From positions 1-36,151 of the forward strand of contig CANJNJ010000044.1 in assembly GCA_947474995.1 (NCBI GenBank): a stretch of 36,151 bases of DNA, written 5' to 3'. The number at the start of each line of letters is the position of its first letter. The stretch's first letter is position 1. The DNA is from Opitutaceae bacterium. Lineage in GTDB: Bacteria; Verrucomicrobiota; Verrucomicrobiia; Opitutales; Opitutaceae. Under the pieces are notes generated by a model. It saw only the letters and a list, made by a program, of their open reading frames with translations. It did no database searches and was not told the origin of the DNA. Positions 1-7,459 of the stretch are shown one piece after another. The position numbers and the translations under genes were made by a program.

Positions 1-303
1 GCCGAGCGCCGGGAGTTCGGAATTCAAGACCCGCTCCCGCCACGGCGCGAATTCGGCCTCGGGCTTGTCCGGCACGAGTATCCGGGCCACGGCCTCGATC
101 AGATAATCGCCACCACAAGCCCTGATTTCCGCCGCGCGCTCGAGTGGCGCCACGATGCCCAACTGCGAGAAAAATCGGGCGGGCGTCGCCGGACTGGCCC
201 CACCCAGCCGATGAGACCAACACAGCGCCCCGCCGGCGGCCGCTCCCGTGAGGAATCGGCGCCGCGTTAATTCAGCCGGACTCTTCGCCACAGAGTCGGA
301 CAT
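1..303 (-). CDS. Tat-exported sugar phosphate isomerase/epimerase-like protein (3' end beyond the window)
   Basis: The reading frame is open from an ATG at 303 to the left edge, so only the first ~100 residues are visible. Residues 13-25 carry a twin-arginine signal (TRRRFLTGAAAGG) followed by a hydrophobic stretch, which predicts export of a folded protein. The next part (FFSQLGIVAPLERAAEIRACGGDYLIEAVARIL) resembles the first strand and helix of xylose-isomerase-like TIM barrels (PF01261), where a 'G-A-D-Y-I-E' motif opens the barrel. An in-frame ATG at 315 is an alternative start; neither start has a good ribosome binding site. It is divergent from the Ig-domain gene at 423. The Tat signal is clear; the family call rests on a short fragment and is an inference. 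Confidence 0.65.
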   Translation of the reverse strand, partial: MSDSVAKSPAELTRRRFLTGAAAGGALCWSHRLGGASPATPARFFSQLGIVAPLERAAEIRACGGDYLIEAVARILVPDKPEAEFAPWRERVLNSELPALG

Positions 304-422
304 CGCCTTAACCATCAGGCGCCGGGCGGACCTTGACGAACTCAAAACCTAGCAAAGGAAACCCGGGAGAGAAAAAAATCGCTTCGTCGGCCGATGACCC
401 ATCTGTTCCTGCTTTGTCCCGC

Positions 423-2252
423 ATGAAGTGGCTCCGCCGGTTCCCTCATCCCTGCTTGTGGCTGCTTGTCCTGCTGCAACGGACGCCCGTGCTGCGCCTG
501 GCGTTTGTGGCCGACGGCCCGACCCCAGTGCCGCGGGCGTTTTCGCTTTTAACCTCGACCGTGACCTGGGGCGCCACCCTCGGCACGATGCATACGCTGG
601 CCGGGGCCACGCAGTTGGTGGTCACGAGCGAACTGGTGGTCGGCACGGTTGGCACCCCGATCTCCCCGGTGGCTTTTACGCTGACCGGCGCTCAGTCCCC
701 CGTGCGGTCATTCAACATCATCGAAGGCTCGCTGCCACCCGGGGTGTTCGTGGAGGGGGCGAACGACGGTGTGCTCAACGCCTCGGCGGGACGCATCGTC
801 GGCACGCCCACCGTCCCGGGCGAGTATTGGATTTCACTCGCCGGCTATGCCCAGTTGTTTGCGACCTCCAGCACCTCCGATCCCGAAACGATCCATTTCA
901 CGATCACCGCTCCCGGGTCCGTCGCCCCGAGCATCACGACGCAACCGTTGAGCCGGGCGGCGGCAGCGGAATCGAGTGTCGCCCTGACCGTGGCCGCGAC
1001 CGGCACGCCAGCATTCACCTATCAGTGGTCGAAAAACGGCGACGCACTCCCCAACGCCACCGGCGCCACTCTCACGCTGACGAACGTGCAGTCCGCCGAT
1101 GCCGGCAATTACCGCGTCGTCGTTTCGAATTCGGCCGGCACCGCCACCAGTTCCACCGCTACGCTCACCGTCAACGCGGCGTTCACGCTGCAGCCCGCCT
1201 CCCAGTTCGTGGCGCCCGGCAGCACCGTCGTGTTGACCGCCGCCGCCACCGGCTCGGGGCTCACCTACCAATGGAAAAAGGACGGCGTGGCTCTCGCTGG
1301 CGCGACCAACCCCACGCTCACGCTCAACGCGATGGTCCCGGAGCGGGCGGGCTTCTATGCGGTGACCGCGACCGGCCCAACCAGCGCCACCAACTCCACC
1401 GTCGCCATTGTCACGGTAAACACGGGCGGCGGGAGCCGGCTCACGAACGTCGGCATCCGCGGCTATATCGCACCGGGCGCCGCGCTAACTCCAGGATTCG
1501 TCCTCCAGGGTAGCGGCCAAAAGTCACTCGTCATCCGCGCCGTCGGGCCGACGCTGCGCACGCTCGGGCTCAGCGGATGGGTGGCGGATCCGATCCTGGA
1601 TATCACCCGGCTCGGGTCGGGCGATGTGATCGCCCACAACGACAACTGGGAGGGCGCGGCCCAGATCTCCGCTGCCTTCCGAACCGTTGGCGCCTTTCCG
1701 TATGCGGCGCTCGACTCCCGGGATGCCGCCATCGTCCGCAGCCTGGAGGCGGACGGCGCAGTGGCCTATGCGGTGCGCATCACGACCGCCACGACCATCG
1801 ACTCCGGTATCGTCCTCGCGGAGATCTACGACGCTGATCCCGTCGATTCCCCGGTTCGCCTCGTGAATGTGTCGACGATGGGTTTTGTCGGCACGGGCGA
1901 TCGGGCATTGGTGCCGGGTTTTTATATCAGCGGCACGGCGCCCAAATTGCTCCTGATTCGGGCGGTCGGGCCCGGCCTTGGCCAGTTTGGCGTCACGGGG
2001 TTGTTGACCGATCCGCAATTGTCAGTCGTGCCAGCCGGCGCCAACTACGCCGTCGCGGCGAACGACAACTGGGGCAATTCGGCCGAGATCAATGCGGCTT
2101 TCCTCAAGGTGGCCGCATTTGCGTTGCCCGTCGGCAGCGGCGATGCCGCGCTGATTGTGCGGCTGCCTCCCGGCGGGTACAGCGTGGTGGTCTCCGGCGT
2201 GGCGAACGCCACCGGAACAGCGCTGGTGGAGGTGTACGATTTGGAACAGTAA
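423..2252 (+). CDS. Secreted immunoglobulin-like domain protein with duplicated C-terminal module
   Basis: 609 residues from the ATG at 423. A TTG at 333 would add 30 polar residues in front of the hydrophobic N-terminus (MKWLRRF...LWLLVLL), so 423 is preferred as a signal-peptide start. Residues ~60-165 look like a putative-Ig/cadherin-like fold (SLPPGV...GTPTVPGEY). Residues ~169-250 and ~253-332 are two Ig-like domains, each with a Y-Q-W-K-x-G strand and a late A-G-x-Y motif; they lack the disulphide cysteines, as many bacterial Ig domains do. Residues ~339-470 and ~479-609 are two copies of a module with IRAVGP followed by D-P-x-L and N-D-N-W. That module is frequent at the C-terminus of Opitutaceae surface proteins. 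Probable role: surface adhesion or carbohydrate contact. No catalytic domain is visible. Confidence 0.8.
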   Translation: MKWLRRFPHPCLWLLVLLQRTPVLRLAFVADGPTPVPRAFSLLTSTVTWGATLGTMHTLAGATQLVVTSELVVGTVGTPISPVAFTLTGAQSPVRSFNIIEGSLPPGVFVEGANDGVLNASAGRIVGTPTVPGEYWISLAGYAQLFATSSTSDPETIHFTITAPGSVAPSITTQPLSRAAAAESSVALTVAATGTPAFTYQWSKNGDALPNATGATLTLTNVQSADAGNYRVVVSNSAGTATSSTATLTVNAAFTLQPASQFVAPGSTVVLTAAATGSGLTYQWKKDGVALAGATNPTLTLNAMVPERAGFYAVTATGPTSATNSTVAIVTVNTGGGSRLTNVGIRGYIAPGAALTPGFVLQGSGQKSLVIRAVGPTLRTLGLSGWVADPILDITRLGSGDVIAHNDNWEGAAQISAAFRTVGAFPYAALDSRDAAIVRSLEADGAVAYAVRITTATTIDSGIVLAEIYDADPVDSPVRLVNVSTMGFVGTGDRALVPGFYISGTAPKLLLIRAVGPGLGQFGVTGLLTDPQLSVVPAGANYAVAANDNWGNSAEINAAFLKVAAFALPVGSGDAALIVRLPPGGYSVVVSGVANATGTALVEVYDLEQ

Positions 2253-2304
2253 TTCGGGTCGCCAGAGAGGGAGAGCCGGACGGGTTCCAAACGTCGGCGC
2301 GGAT

Positions 2305-3525
2305 TTAATTCTCCAACCCACCGGCAATCACGGTTCCCTCGACACTGGACCCGGGAGGGACATCCACCAGGCGAAGGAGTGTCGGCACGATATCAACGGT
2401 ACGGGCGGAACCAATGGTCGCCTGGCGCCGAAAACCCGGCCCGCGAAAAAAAAGAATCGGATTCTGCTCGGCGAAACGCCCGTGCAGGCCGCCGGGCCCA
2501 CCGGCGTTGCTAATCGTGAAGCCGGGCTTGGGGCTCACGATCAAGTCGCCGGAACGGTTGTCGTGGCAACCGAGGGCCTCGAGTTCCTTTCGTCCGAGCA
2601 CCTCGACGCCGTCGATTTGTCGCAGCACATTCGCGGCCCTTTGGCGCTCCGCTTCGGCCGGCACCTGACGGAAATAAACCAACCTGACGCCGGCATTCAG
2701 CACGACGATTTGCGTCCCAGCGTTCAGTTCCGCGGCGGAAGTGGCAACCCGGAAGCCCGCCTTCGCCAGCGCCTGGGCGGGTTCGATTCCGGCCTGTTGT
2801 TTTTCGAACGCGGACATTCCGTGGTCCGAATTGAAGGTGATAAGCGTCTGCTCGAAGATTCCCCTCCCCTTAAGATAGGCCACCAAACGGCCGATCGCGC
2901 GATCGATCCCGAGCACGGCGGCTCGCACCTCGGCGCTATCCGGCCCGTGCCGGTGGCCCTCCTGGTCGGTTGCGCCATAAATCGCGCCGACAAAGTGCGC
3001 GTGCTTGTTCTGCAAAAAATCAATGATGGCGTCGGTCGTCTTCTCCGCGTCGCTATAGCCGGGCGCGGCGTAGTGATCGACCGACGTCTGCAACATGAAG
3101 TGCCCGACCGCGGCCGTCGTCCAACCCGCCTCGTGCAACATCCCGGCAATCGTGGCCACGCTGGTCCGCGGGGCGTTCACCAGCCGATCCTCCTCGCGCA
3201 CATACTGGGTATTCGCCCCGACGCCCGTGGTGCGCGGCCAGGCTCCCGTCACCAACGACGCCATGTTGGGCGTGGTGAGGGTCGGAAAAACATTGGTCAC
3301 GTTCGTGACTCTCACGCCCTCCGCGATCAAAGCGCTCAGGTGCGGCGGCTGGATCCGCTCGATGTAGTCAGAGCGAAATCCGTCCGCCGTCAAAAAGAGG
3401 ATATAGCTTGGCGCAGTGGTGACCCGCGCCGGGACGGCCTCTGCCGCCAAAGCGAAACGAAACCCGCCCACGGCCAGCAAAAGGATTGCCCCCGCGCGCA
3501 TCGGCCGAAGGCCAATCCGGCGCAT
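2305..3525 (-). CDS. Secreted type I phosphodiesterase/nucleotide pyrophosphatase (alkaline phosphatase superfamily)
   Basis: 406 residues from the ATG at 3525, chosen because it gives a signal peptide (MRRIGLRPMRAGAILLLAVGG...ALAAEA). A frame extension to 3591 exists but would bury that signal. Metal-site motifs of the NPP family (PF01663) are present in order: T-A-D-G-F-R-S-D-Y with Asp48; F-P-T-L-T-T-P-N with a likely nucleophile Thr84; D-Q-E-G-H-R-H-G with Asp187 and His191; N-S-D-H-G-M with Asp234 and His235; and a late G-L-H-G. This predicts a periplasmic or outer-surface zinc enzyme hydrolysing phosphodiester or pyrophosphate bonds; the substrate cannot be read from sequence. It is convergent with the Ig-domain gene, 52 bp apart, and stands alone otherwise. 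Confidence 0.85.
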   Translation of the reverse strand: MRRIGLRPMRAGAILLLAVGGFRFALAAEAVPARVTTAPSYILFLTADGFRSDYIERIQPPHLSALIAEGVRVTNVTNVFPTLTTPNMASLVTGAWPRTTGVGANTQYVREEDRLVNAPRTSVATIAGMLHEAGWTTAAVGHFMLQTSVDHYAAPGYSDAEKTTDAIIDFLQNKHAHFVGAIYGATDQEGHRHGPDSAEVRAAVLGIDRAIGRLVAYLKGRGIFEQTLITFNSDHGMSAFEKQQAGIEPAQALAKAGFRVATSAAELNAGTQIVVLNAGVRLVYFRQVPAEAERQRAANVLRQIDGVEVLGRKELEALGCHDNRSGDLIVSPKPGFTISNAGGPGGLHGRFAEQNPILFFRGPGFRRQATIGSARTVDIVPTLLRLVDVPPGSSVEGTVIAGGLEN

Positions 3526-4002
3526 CACATGCCATAGGAAGTTACGACCGATTGAAACCCGGGGCATCCCGAGACTTTGGGCCAAGGACACAGTGAAAGC
3601 CGATGCTTAAAAATGTCCGCGGACCACACAGGGCCAATCCTTCGACTGGAGGGACCAGATGGACAGGATGCGCGAGTGTGCCGGCTGAGCCGTGACCGAA
3701 TCTGCCGCATCCTGTGAATCATGTTCATCCTGTCGTCCGCTATTCGACGGCGAGGCCTAACTTGGCGCTATTTCAAGCAGACCCTGTCCGGGCCGCCCCA
3801 ACCCTGACCGACCGGGTTAATGCTTCGGGTCGAACACAGACTCATCTCCCTTCTGCGCCGTGGCGTCGTGAGCGAAGCGGGCGCGAACATGGGTTTGGTC
3901 CACCGCAAATTAACTCGCGCGACGGCGCAGCGGAACGGAGAAAACACCTACGGCTCACGGTAAAAAAGCGGCGTCGGGTCGCCGCAGTCCATACTGCCGG
4001 CG
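3526..4002. other. Intergenic region without a supported gene
   Basis: About 480 bases between two minus-strand genes. It contains one copy of the ACAGGAT dispersed repeat (3661-3734). Short open frames here have arginine- and proline-rich, low-complexity translations with no recognisable domain, and I do not accept them. The region should hold the promoter of the phosphodiesterase gene, but I see no convincing -35/-10 pair. Confidence 0.5.
3661..3734. repeat. Dispersed ACAGGAT/ATCCTGT repeat, copy 1
   Basis: Starts with GGACAGGATGCG, then about 35 variable bases, then ATCCTGTGAATC followed by CATCCTGTC. The same order of elements, on the opposite strand, occurs at 5955-6031. The outer ends are inverted (GACAGGATG against CATCCTGTC), so the unit could fold into a stem-loop. 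Confidence 0.6.
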
Positions 4003-4935
4003 CTACGCCGTCTCGAGCAGGAAGGTCGGCAGATTGATTCCGGCGAAGGGTTGGAATTCTCCGCGTACCTGGCAGAAGTGAAGTTCGCAGTTGCGGGCGC
4101 CCCATTCGTACATCTGCCGGACAATCCTGGTCCGCTCCACCGGCACCAGCACCACCGGCGAGCGGCCGCGATTCACGTCGAGCTCGCGCGCGATGAGCGC
4201 GATCGCCTGATCCTCGGTCCGGCAGACCCCGGGGCCCAGCATGTTCACCGCGGCGTGGCGCGACGAGGCGAGGAAACCGTCAATTCCCCCGGCCGCGTTT
4301 TCGTACACCGACGTGTGCCAGAAACCCAATGCGTTATCGATGCAGTAGCGGTAGTCCTGCTCGCGCGTCACACCACTCACGTCCTTTTCGAGCGCCGCCA
4401 TGGCCGGCACGTCAGCGAGCGTGGCGTCGCGCACGCGTTCGCGACCGGCGACGGCCGGCTGGAATCCGGTGGCGGGCACGGCGAGCACCATGTCCTGGTA
4501 GGCGCAGCGAGGAACGAAGCCCGCCTTGTTGTAGAGCGAAAACGAATCGAGGTTGAGCGCGCTCTGCGTCAGCCGCAAGGCGGGGAGCCCATTGCGCTCG
4601 GTGAAGTCGATGATGTAGCGCAGGAGCTCGCGCCCCACGCTCTGGCCGAAATAATCAGGGTGGACCGTCATGATGCCAAGCGCGACGTGGTGCGGCCGCG
4701 GGTGATAGAAGCAGGAACCCATCAGCCGGCCGGTGACCGGATGGGGCGCGACGACGGCGCAGCCGGGCTCCAAGGCCTGGTAGACTTCGTAAAAGACATC
4801 GGTCACCTGCGGCCCACCGTGAAAAATCTGCGGCAGGCCCCGCCGCTGGTACCACGTATTGATGGACGTGTAGATCAGATCCGCCACCTCGGTCCGGTCG
4901 GCGGGCGTCATCGGGCGCACGGTGAGGCTGGTCAT
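4003..4935 (-). CDS. GNAT-family N-acetyltransferase with extra C-terminal domain
   Basis: 310 residues, starting at the ATG at 4935 with the typical N-terminal strand 'LTVRPMTPADRTEVADLIY'. Residues ~85-140 hold the acetyl-CoA binding core: I-M-T-V-H-P-D-Y-F-G-Q-S-V-G-R-E (Q-x-x-G-x pattern at 98-102), followed by L-N-L-D-S-F-S-L-Y-N-K-A-G-F, the usual final helix and strand of GNAT proteins. After residue ~165 a second domain begins with another GNAT-like opening (VRDATLADVPAMAALEKDV), so this is probably a tandem-GNAT protein whose second copy lacks an obvious CoA loop. Cytoplasmic; substrate unknown. No Shine-Dalgarno is visible. Its neighbour upstream (4978-5832) is on the same strand, but an inverted repeat separates them, so cotranscription is uncertain. 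Confidence 0.85.
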   Translation of the reverse strand: MTSLTVRPMTPADRTEVADLIYTSINTWYQRRGLPQIFHGGPQVTDVFYEVYQALEPGCAVVAPHPVTGRLMGSCFYHPRPHHVALGIMTVHPDYFGQSVGRELLRYIIDFTERNGLPALRLTQSALNLDSFSLYNKAGFVPRCAYQDMVLAVPATGFQPAVAGRERVRDATLADVPAMAALEKDVSGVTREQDYRYCIDNALGFWHTSVYENAAGGIDGFLASSRHAAVNMLGPGVCRTEDQAIALIARELDVNRGRSPVVLVPVERTRIVRQMYEWGARNCELHFCQVRGEFQPFAGINLPTFLLETA

Positions 4936-4954
4936 GATTCGCAGGTTCGAGGTA

Positions 4955-5007
4955 GGAGCGGCTTTACGCCGCGGTTCTTATTTCCCGTCGCGGCGTGAAG
5001 CCGCTCC
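4955..5007. repeat. Inverted repeat (GGAGCGGCTT... palindrome)
   Basis: Arms 4955-4973 and 4989-5007 are complementary at 18 of 19 positions, with a loop of about 15 bases. It could form a strong hairpin on either strand and may act as a terminator for the gene ending at 4978. The stop codon and last nine codons of that gene lie inside the repeat. Confidence 0.75.
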
Positions 5008-5832
5008 TCCGTCGTCGGCGGGTTTTTCTGGCACGACATACGGCGTGCCCATCTGCACCTCGGCCTTGCGCCGATCGGCTTCACCGATGAACACCGGCGC
5101 GGCCAACTCGCGACCAAGGAAAGGCGCGGCGCTGGTCAACATGACGCCGAGGGAGTCCGGCAGCGAGTGACGGATCGACGGGATACTAATCCGCGTCCGC
5201 CAAAGCATTTTCTTCTCCTTCTTTTTGGCCATCGCTTCCATGTCGAACGCGACAATGAAAATATAGACGCGGTTGTCCGCGGCGGCAGAGTTGATCTCCG
5301 CGAGGGTGCCGGGATCGACCGCCCCGTTGCTGGCCTTGTCGGCCCCGACCAGCTGCGAGATTTGCCGTCCGTTAAACGAGACCAGCTGGGTGGCGGGGGC
5401 GACGTTTGGATCGAGGGGATTGTTGGGATCGGGTGCATTGCCCCCGATCCGCCCGGGCAACGGCAGCACCGCCATGTCGCTCGCGTCGAGCACGGCGCTG
5501 CCCCAGGTAATGAGCAGCGCGATGGCGGGTAGCGGTTCCCCGACCTTGGTTTTGATGAATCCTTGGGTCGCGAGGACCTTGGTCACTTCGACTTCAACGG
5601 CCGCGGCGTTGGCGCGCGGCTCGCCCGCGACTGGGCTGCCGATATCGCTCTCGTAGTTGCCGGCAATCGCATAGCGAATCGGCTTGCCGGGTTGCGGACG
5701 GAGCGCTTCCGGGACCTCGCCAAAGACATCCGCCACCACCAGCACTGCGGTCGGGGCCGGCTTGGCGGGGGCAGCGGCGCTAACCTCGGCGGCGAGGGCG
5801 ACAGCGAGCACAGTGGGGAGGAATCGAAGCAT
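4978..5832 (-). CDS. Secreted protein of unknown function
   Basis: 284 residues with a clean signal peptide (MLRFLPTVLAVALAAEVSAAAPA, likely cleaved after ASA/AAA), so it is exported. I do not recognise the family. The mature part has alternating hydrophobic strands (AVLVVADVFGEV; IALLITWGSAVL; VYIFIVAFDMEAMAKKKEKK), a G-N-Y-E-S-D-I segment, and a proline/asparagine loop (APDPNNPLDPN). A lysine-rich stretch precedes a W-R-T-R strand. No catalytic motif is evident. The C-terminus (GGAASRRDGK) is encoded by the inverted repeat at 4955-5007, so the natural end of this gene may have been replaced by the repeat. It is divergent from the isomerase gene at 6316. Confidence 0.65.
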   Translation of the reverse strand: MLRFLPTVLAVALAAEVSAAAPAKPAPTAVLVVADVFGEVPEALRPQPGKPIRYAIAGNYESDIGSPVAGEPRANAAAVEVEVTKVLATQGFIKTKVGEPLPAIALLITWGSAVLDASDMAVLPLPGRIGGNAPDPNNPLDPNVAPATQLVSFNGRQISQLVGADKASNGAVDPGTLAEINSAAADNRVYIFIVAFDMEAMAKKKEKKMLWRTRISIPSIRHSLPDSLGVMLTSAAPFLGRELAAPVFIGEADRRKAEVQMGTPYVVPEKPADDGGAASRRDGK

Positions 5833-5954
5833 GCAGTTGACGGAAAGACGCGGCTTGCCGGCAGAGGTTTCCCGTGCGTCCGCGGGAGTCGAGGCGGATC
5901 GGACAAGACGATCCAGAGAGGGTCTGTGTATTGGCGTCTAATCCAGCAAGCTGA

Positions 5955-6031
5955 GACAGGATGTACAGGATTCACAGGATTCCTTGTCAGTCAAAATGCG
6001 CGAACTCGTGTTCACTGGCCGCATCCTGTCC
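5955..6031. repeat. Dispersed ACAGGAT/ATCCTGT repeat, copy 2
   Basis: Reverse-complement relative of 3661-3734. Read on the minus strand it starts GGGACAGGATGCGG, has a variable middle, then ATCCTGTGAATCCTGT followed by CATCCTGTC. Conservation is confined to the two ends, as expected for a structured non-coding repeat. Confidence 0.6.
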
Positions 6032-6110
6032 CACCATTCGTCTGGAGTTCGGCGTTGCCGGGGTTAGGCAAGAGCGGCACACTTCGGCTGGCCGTAGCGG
6101 CCACTCGTGC

Positions 6111-6278
6111 AGTTGAAAGTTGAGCGGTGAAAGTTGAAAGCGATGAAGGCCGGGGCGAAATCGCTCTTTTGGGGTTGGGTTCGAGGTAAACTGATCAGTG
6201 ACTCCCCTTTCGCGGTCTACACCGCAGTTAACTTTTTGCCTGCTCTGGCTTTCAACTTTCAACCTTCAACTCTCAACT
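6111..6278. repeat. Inverted repeat built of CAACTTTCAAC units
   Basis: Arms 6111-6141 and 6248-6278 are complementary at about 27 of 31 positions and enclose about 106 bases. Each arm is itself a small array of TTGAAAG or CTTTCAA units. The right arm ends 37 bp before the start codon at 6316, so it lies in the leader or promoter of the isomerase gene. Confidence 0.7.
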
Positions 6279-6315
6279 GAATTCTTCCGGCTTAGATCGG
6301 CCCACCTTCCCCCCG

Positions 6316-7278
6316 ATGAACCTCACTCGACGCGATTTCACCAAGCTCGCCCTCACCGCTCCGGTCGCCGCCTGGCTGGCGCAGCCCCTCACAGCCGCGG
6401 CCCAGACCCGCCGGCCAAACTCCGTGATCAACGGCGTCAACCTCGGCGCGATTACCTACAGCTACCGCGCCATGCCGGACCAGAGCGCCGAAGCCTACCT
6501 AGGCTACCTCGTTGATTCCGGCATCAGCCAAATCGAGTTCATGGGCGGTCCCGTCGAGGCGTTTGCGGGCGCACCGGCGATGCCGCGAATCGGTCCCGGC
6601 GGACGCGGCGTCGCGCTGACGGCCGAACAGGCAGCGCAGCAGCGCGAGGCGCAGGCCAAGTTGCGGGCGTGGCGCACCTCCGTGTCGATGGATCGCTTCA
6701 AGGCGCTACGGAAAATATACAATGATGCCGGCGTCACCATCTATGCCTGGAAGGCGTTGAGCGCGTCCATGACCGACGAGGAGATCGAGTATGTCTTCAA
6801 CGTCGCCGAGGCGCTGGGCAACACGCACGTCACGTTGGAGCTGATCGAGGATCCCGCGCAGCTGAAGCGGCTCGGGGCGATGGGCGAGAAGCGGAAGATC
6901 TCCGTCGCCTATCACACGCATTTGCAGGGCAGCATGACGGCGTTCGATCAGGCGTTCGCTGCCTCGAAAGGGAACGTGGCCAACGTCGACCTCGGTCACT
7001 TTGTCGCCGCTGGCGGCGACCCGATCGCATTCCTCAACAAGTTCCATGACCGCATCGCGAGCTTTCACCTGAAAGATCGGGCCACGCCCGCCCACGGCGC
7101 GAAGAACCTGGCGTGGGGTACCGGCGACACACCGATAACGCAGATTCTCCAGACGGTGAAGAAGAACGGCTGGAAGATGCCGATCGCCATCGAGATGGAG
7201 TACGATGTGCCGGCGGGATCCGACGCGGTGAAGGAAGTCGTGAAGTGCCTGGACTACTGCAAGCGGGCGCTGGCTTAG
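6316..7278 (+). CDS. Tat-exported sugar phosphate isomerase/epimerase (xylose isomerase-like TIM barrel)
   Basis: 320 residues. The N-terminus is a twin-arginine signal (T-R-R-D-F-T-K at 4-10, hydrophobic 11-30), so the folded enzyme is predicted to be exported. The rest is a PF01261-type TIM barrel. Candidate metal and substrate residues sit at strand ends where the family has them: Glu175 (TLELIED), His200/His202 (YHTHLQG), Asp225 and His228 (NVDLGHF), His251 (SFHLKDR) and Glu293/295 (AIEMEYD). A glycine/proline-rich loop (residues ~82-105) precedes the third strand. The reaction is probably isomerisation or epimerisation of a sugar; the substrate is unknown. It is a lone plus-strand gene, convergent with the lactonase and separated from it by a strong palindrome. 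Confidence 0.85.
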   Translation: MNLTRRDFTKLALTAPVAAWLAQPLTAAAQTRRPNSVINGVNLGAITYSYRAMPDQSAEAYLGYLVDSGISQIEFMGGPVEAFAGAPAMPRIGPGGRGVALTAEQAAQQREAQAKLRAWRTSVSMDRFKALRKIYNDAGVTIYAWKALSASMTDEEIEYVFNVAEALGNTHVTLELIEDPAQLKRLGAMGEKRKISVAYHTHLQGSMTAFDQAFAASKGNVANVDLGHFVAAGGDPIAFLNKFHDRIASFHLKDRATPAHGAKNLAWGTGDTPITQILQTVKKNGWKMPIAIEMEYDVPAGSDAVKEVVKCLDYCKRALA

Positions 7279-7290
7279 GGCGAACCTGCG

Positions 7291-7420
7291 GTCCTACAAG
7301 ATTTGCTTCGTACCGGGTGGGCCGGGCGCTCCGCGCGCGGCCAATACTTTACGATGCGCTATTACGGTCTTTGGCCGCGCACGGAGTGCCCGGCCCACCT
7401 TTCCCGTGCTTCAGTAGGAC
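7291..7420. repeat. Long palindromic repeat between convergent genes
   Basis: Core arms 7316-7344 and 7371-7399 are complementary at 27 of 29 positions. An outer GTCCTAC (7291-7297) pairs with GTAGGAC (7414-7420). It lies between the stop codons at 7278 (plus) and 7460 (minus), so it could act as a bidirectional terminator, though there is no T-run. Resembles a REP-type dispersed element. Confidence 0.75.
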
Positions 7421-7459
7421 AAGTACGATCGGGCGGCCGCGACGGCGGAACGCTTCTGC

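Larger units (their letters stand above)
5833..6315. other. Divergent intergenic region rich in repeats
   Basis: About 480 bases between two divergently transcribed genes. It carries copy 2 of the ACAGGAT repeat (5955-6031) and a long CAACTTTCAAC inverted repeat (6111-6278). No supported coding sequence is present. The promoters of both flanking genes should be here but are not obvious by eye. Confidence 0.5.

Noticed and set aside
2155-3537. 460-codon plus-strand frame opposite the phosphodiesterase
   Set aside because: Antisense to a gene with all NPP-family metal motifs, and overlaps the end of the Ig-domain gene.
3714-4037. Small plus-strand frame of 107 codons between two genes
   Set aside because: It starts inside the ACAGGAT repeat, has an Arg/Pro-rich composition and overlaps the acetyltransferase gene's end.
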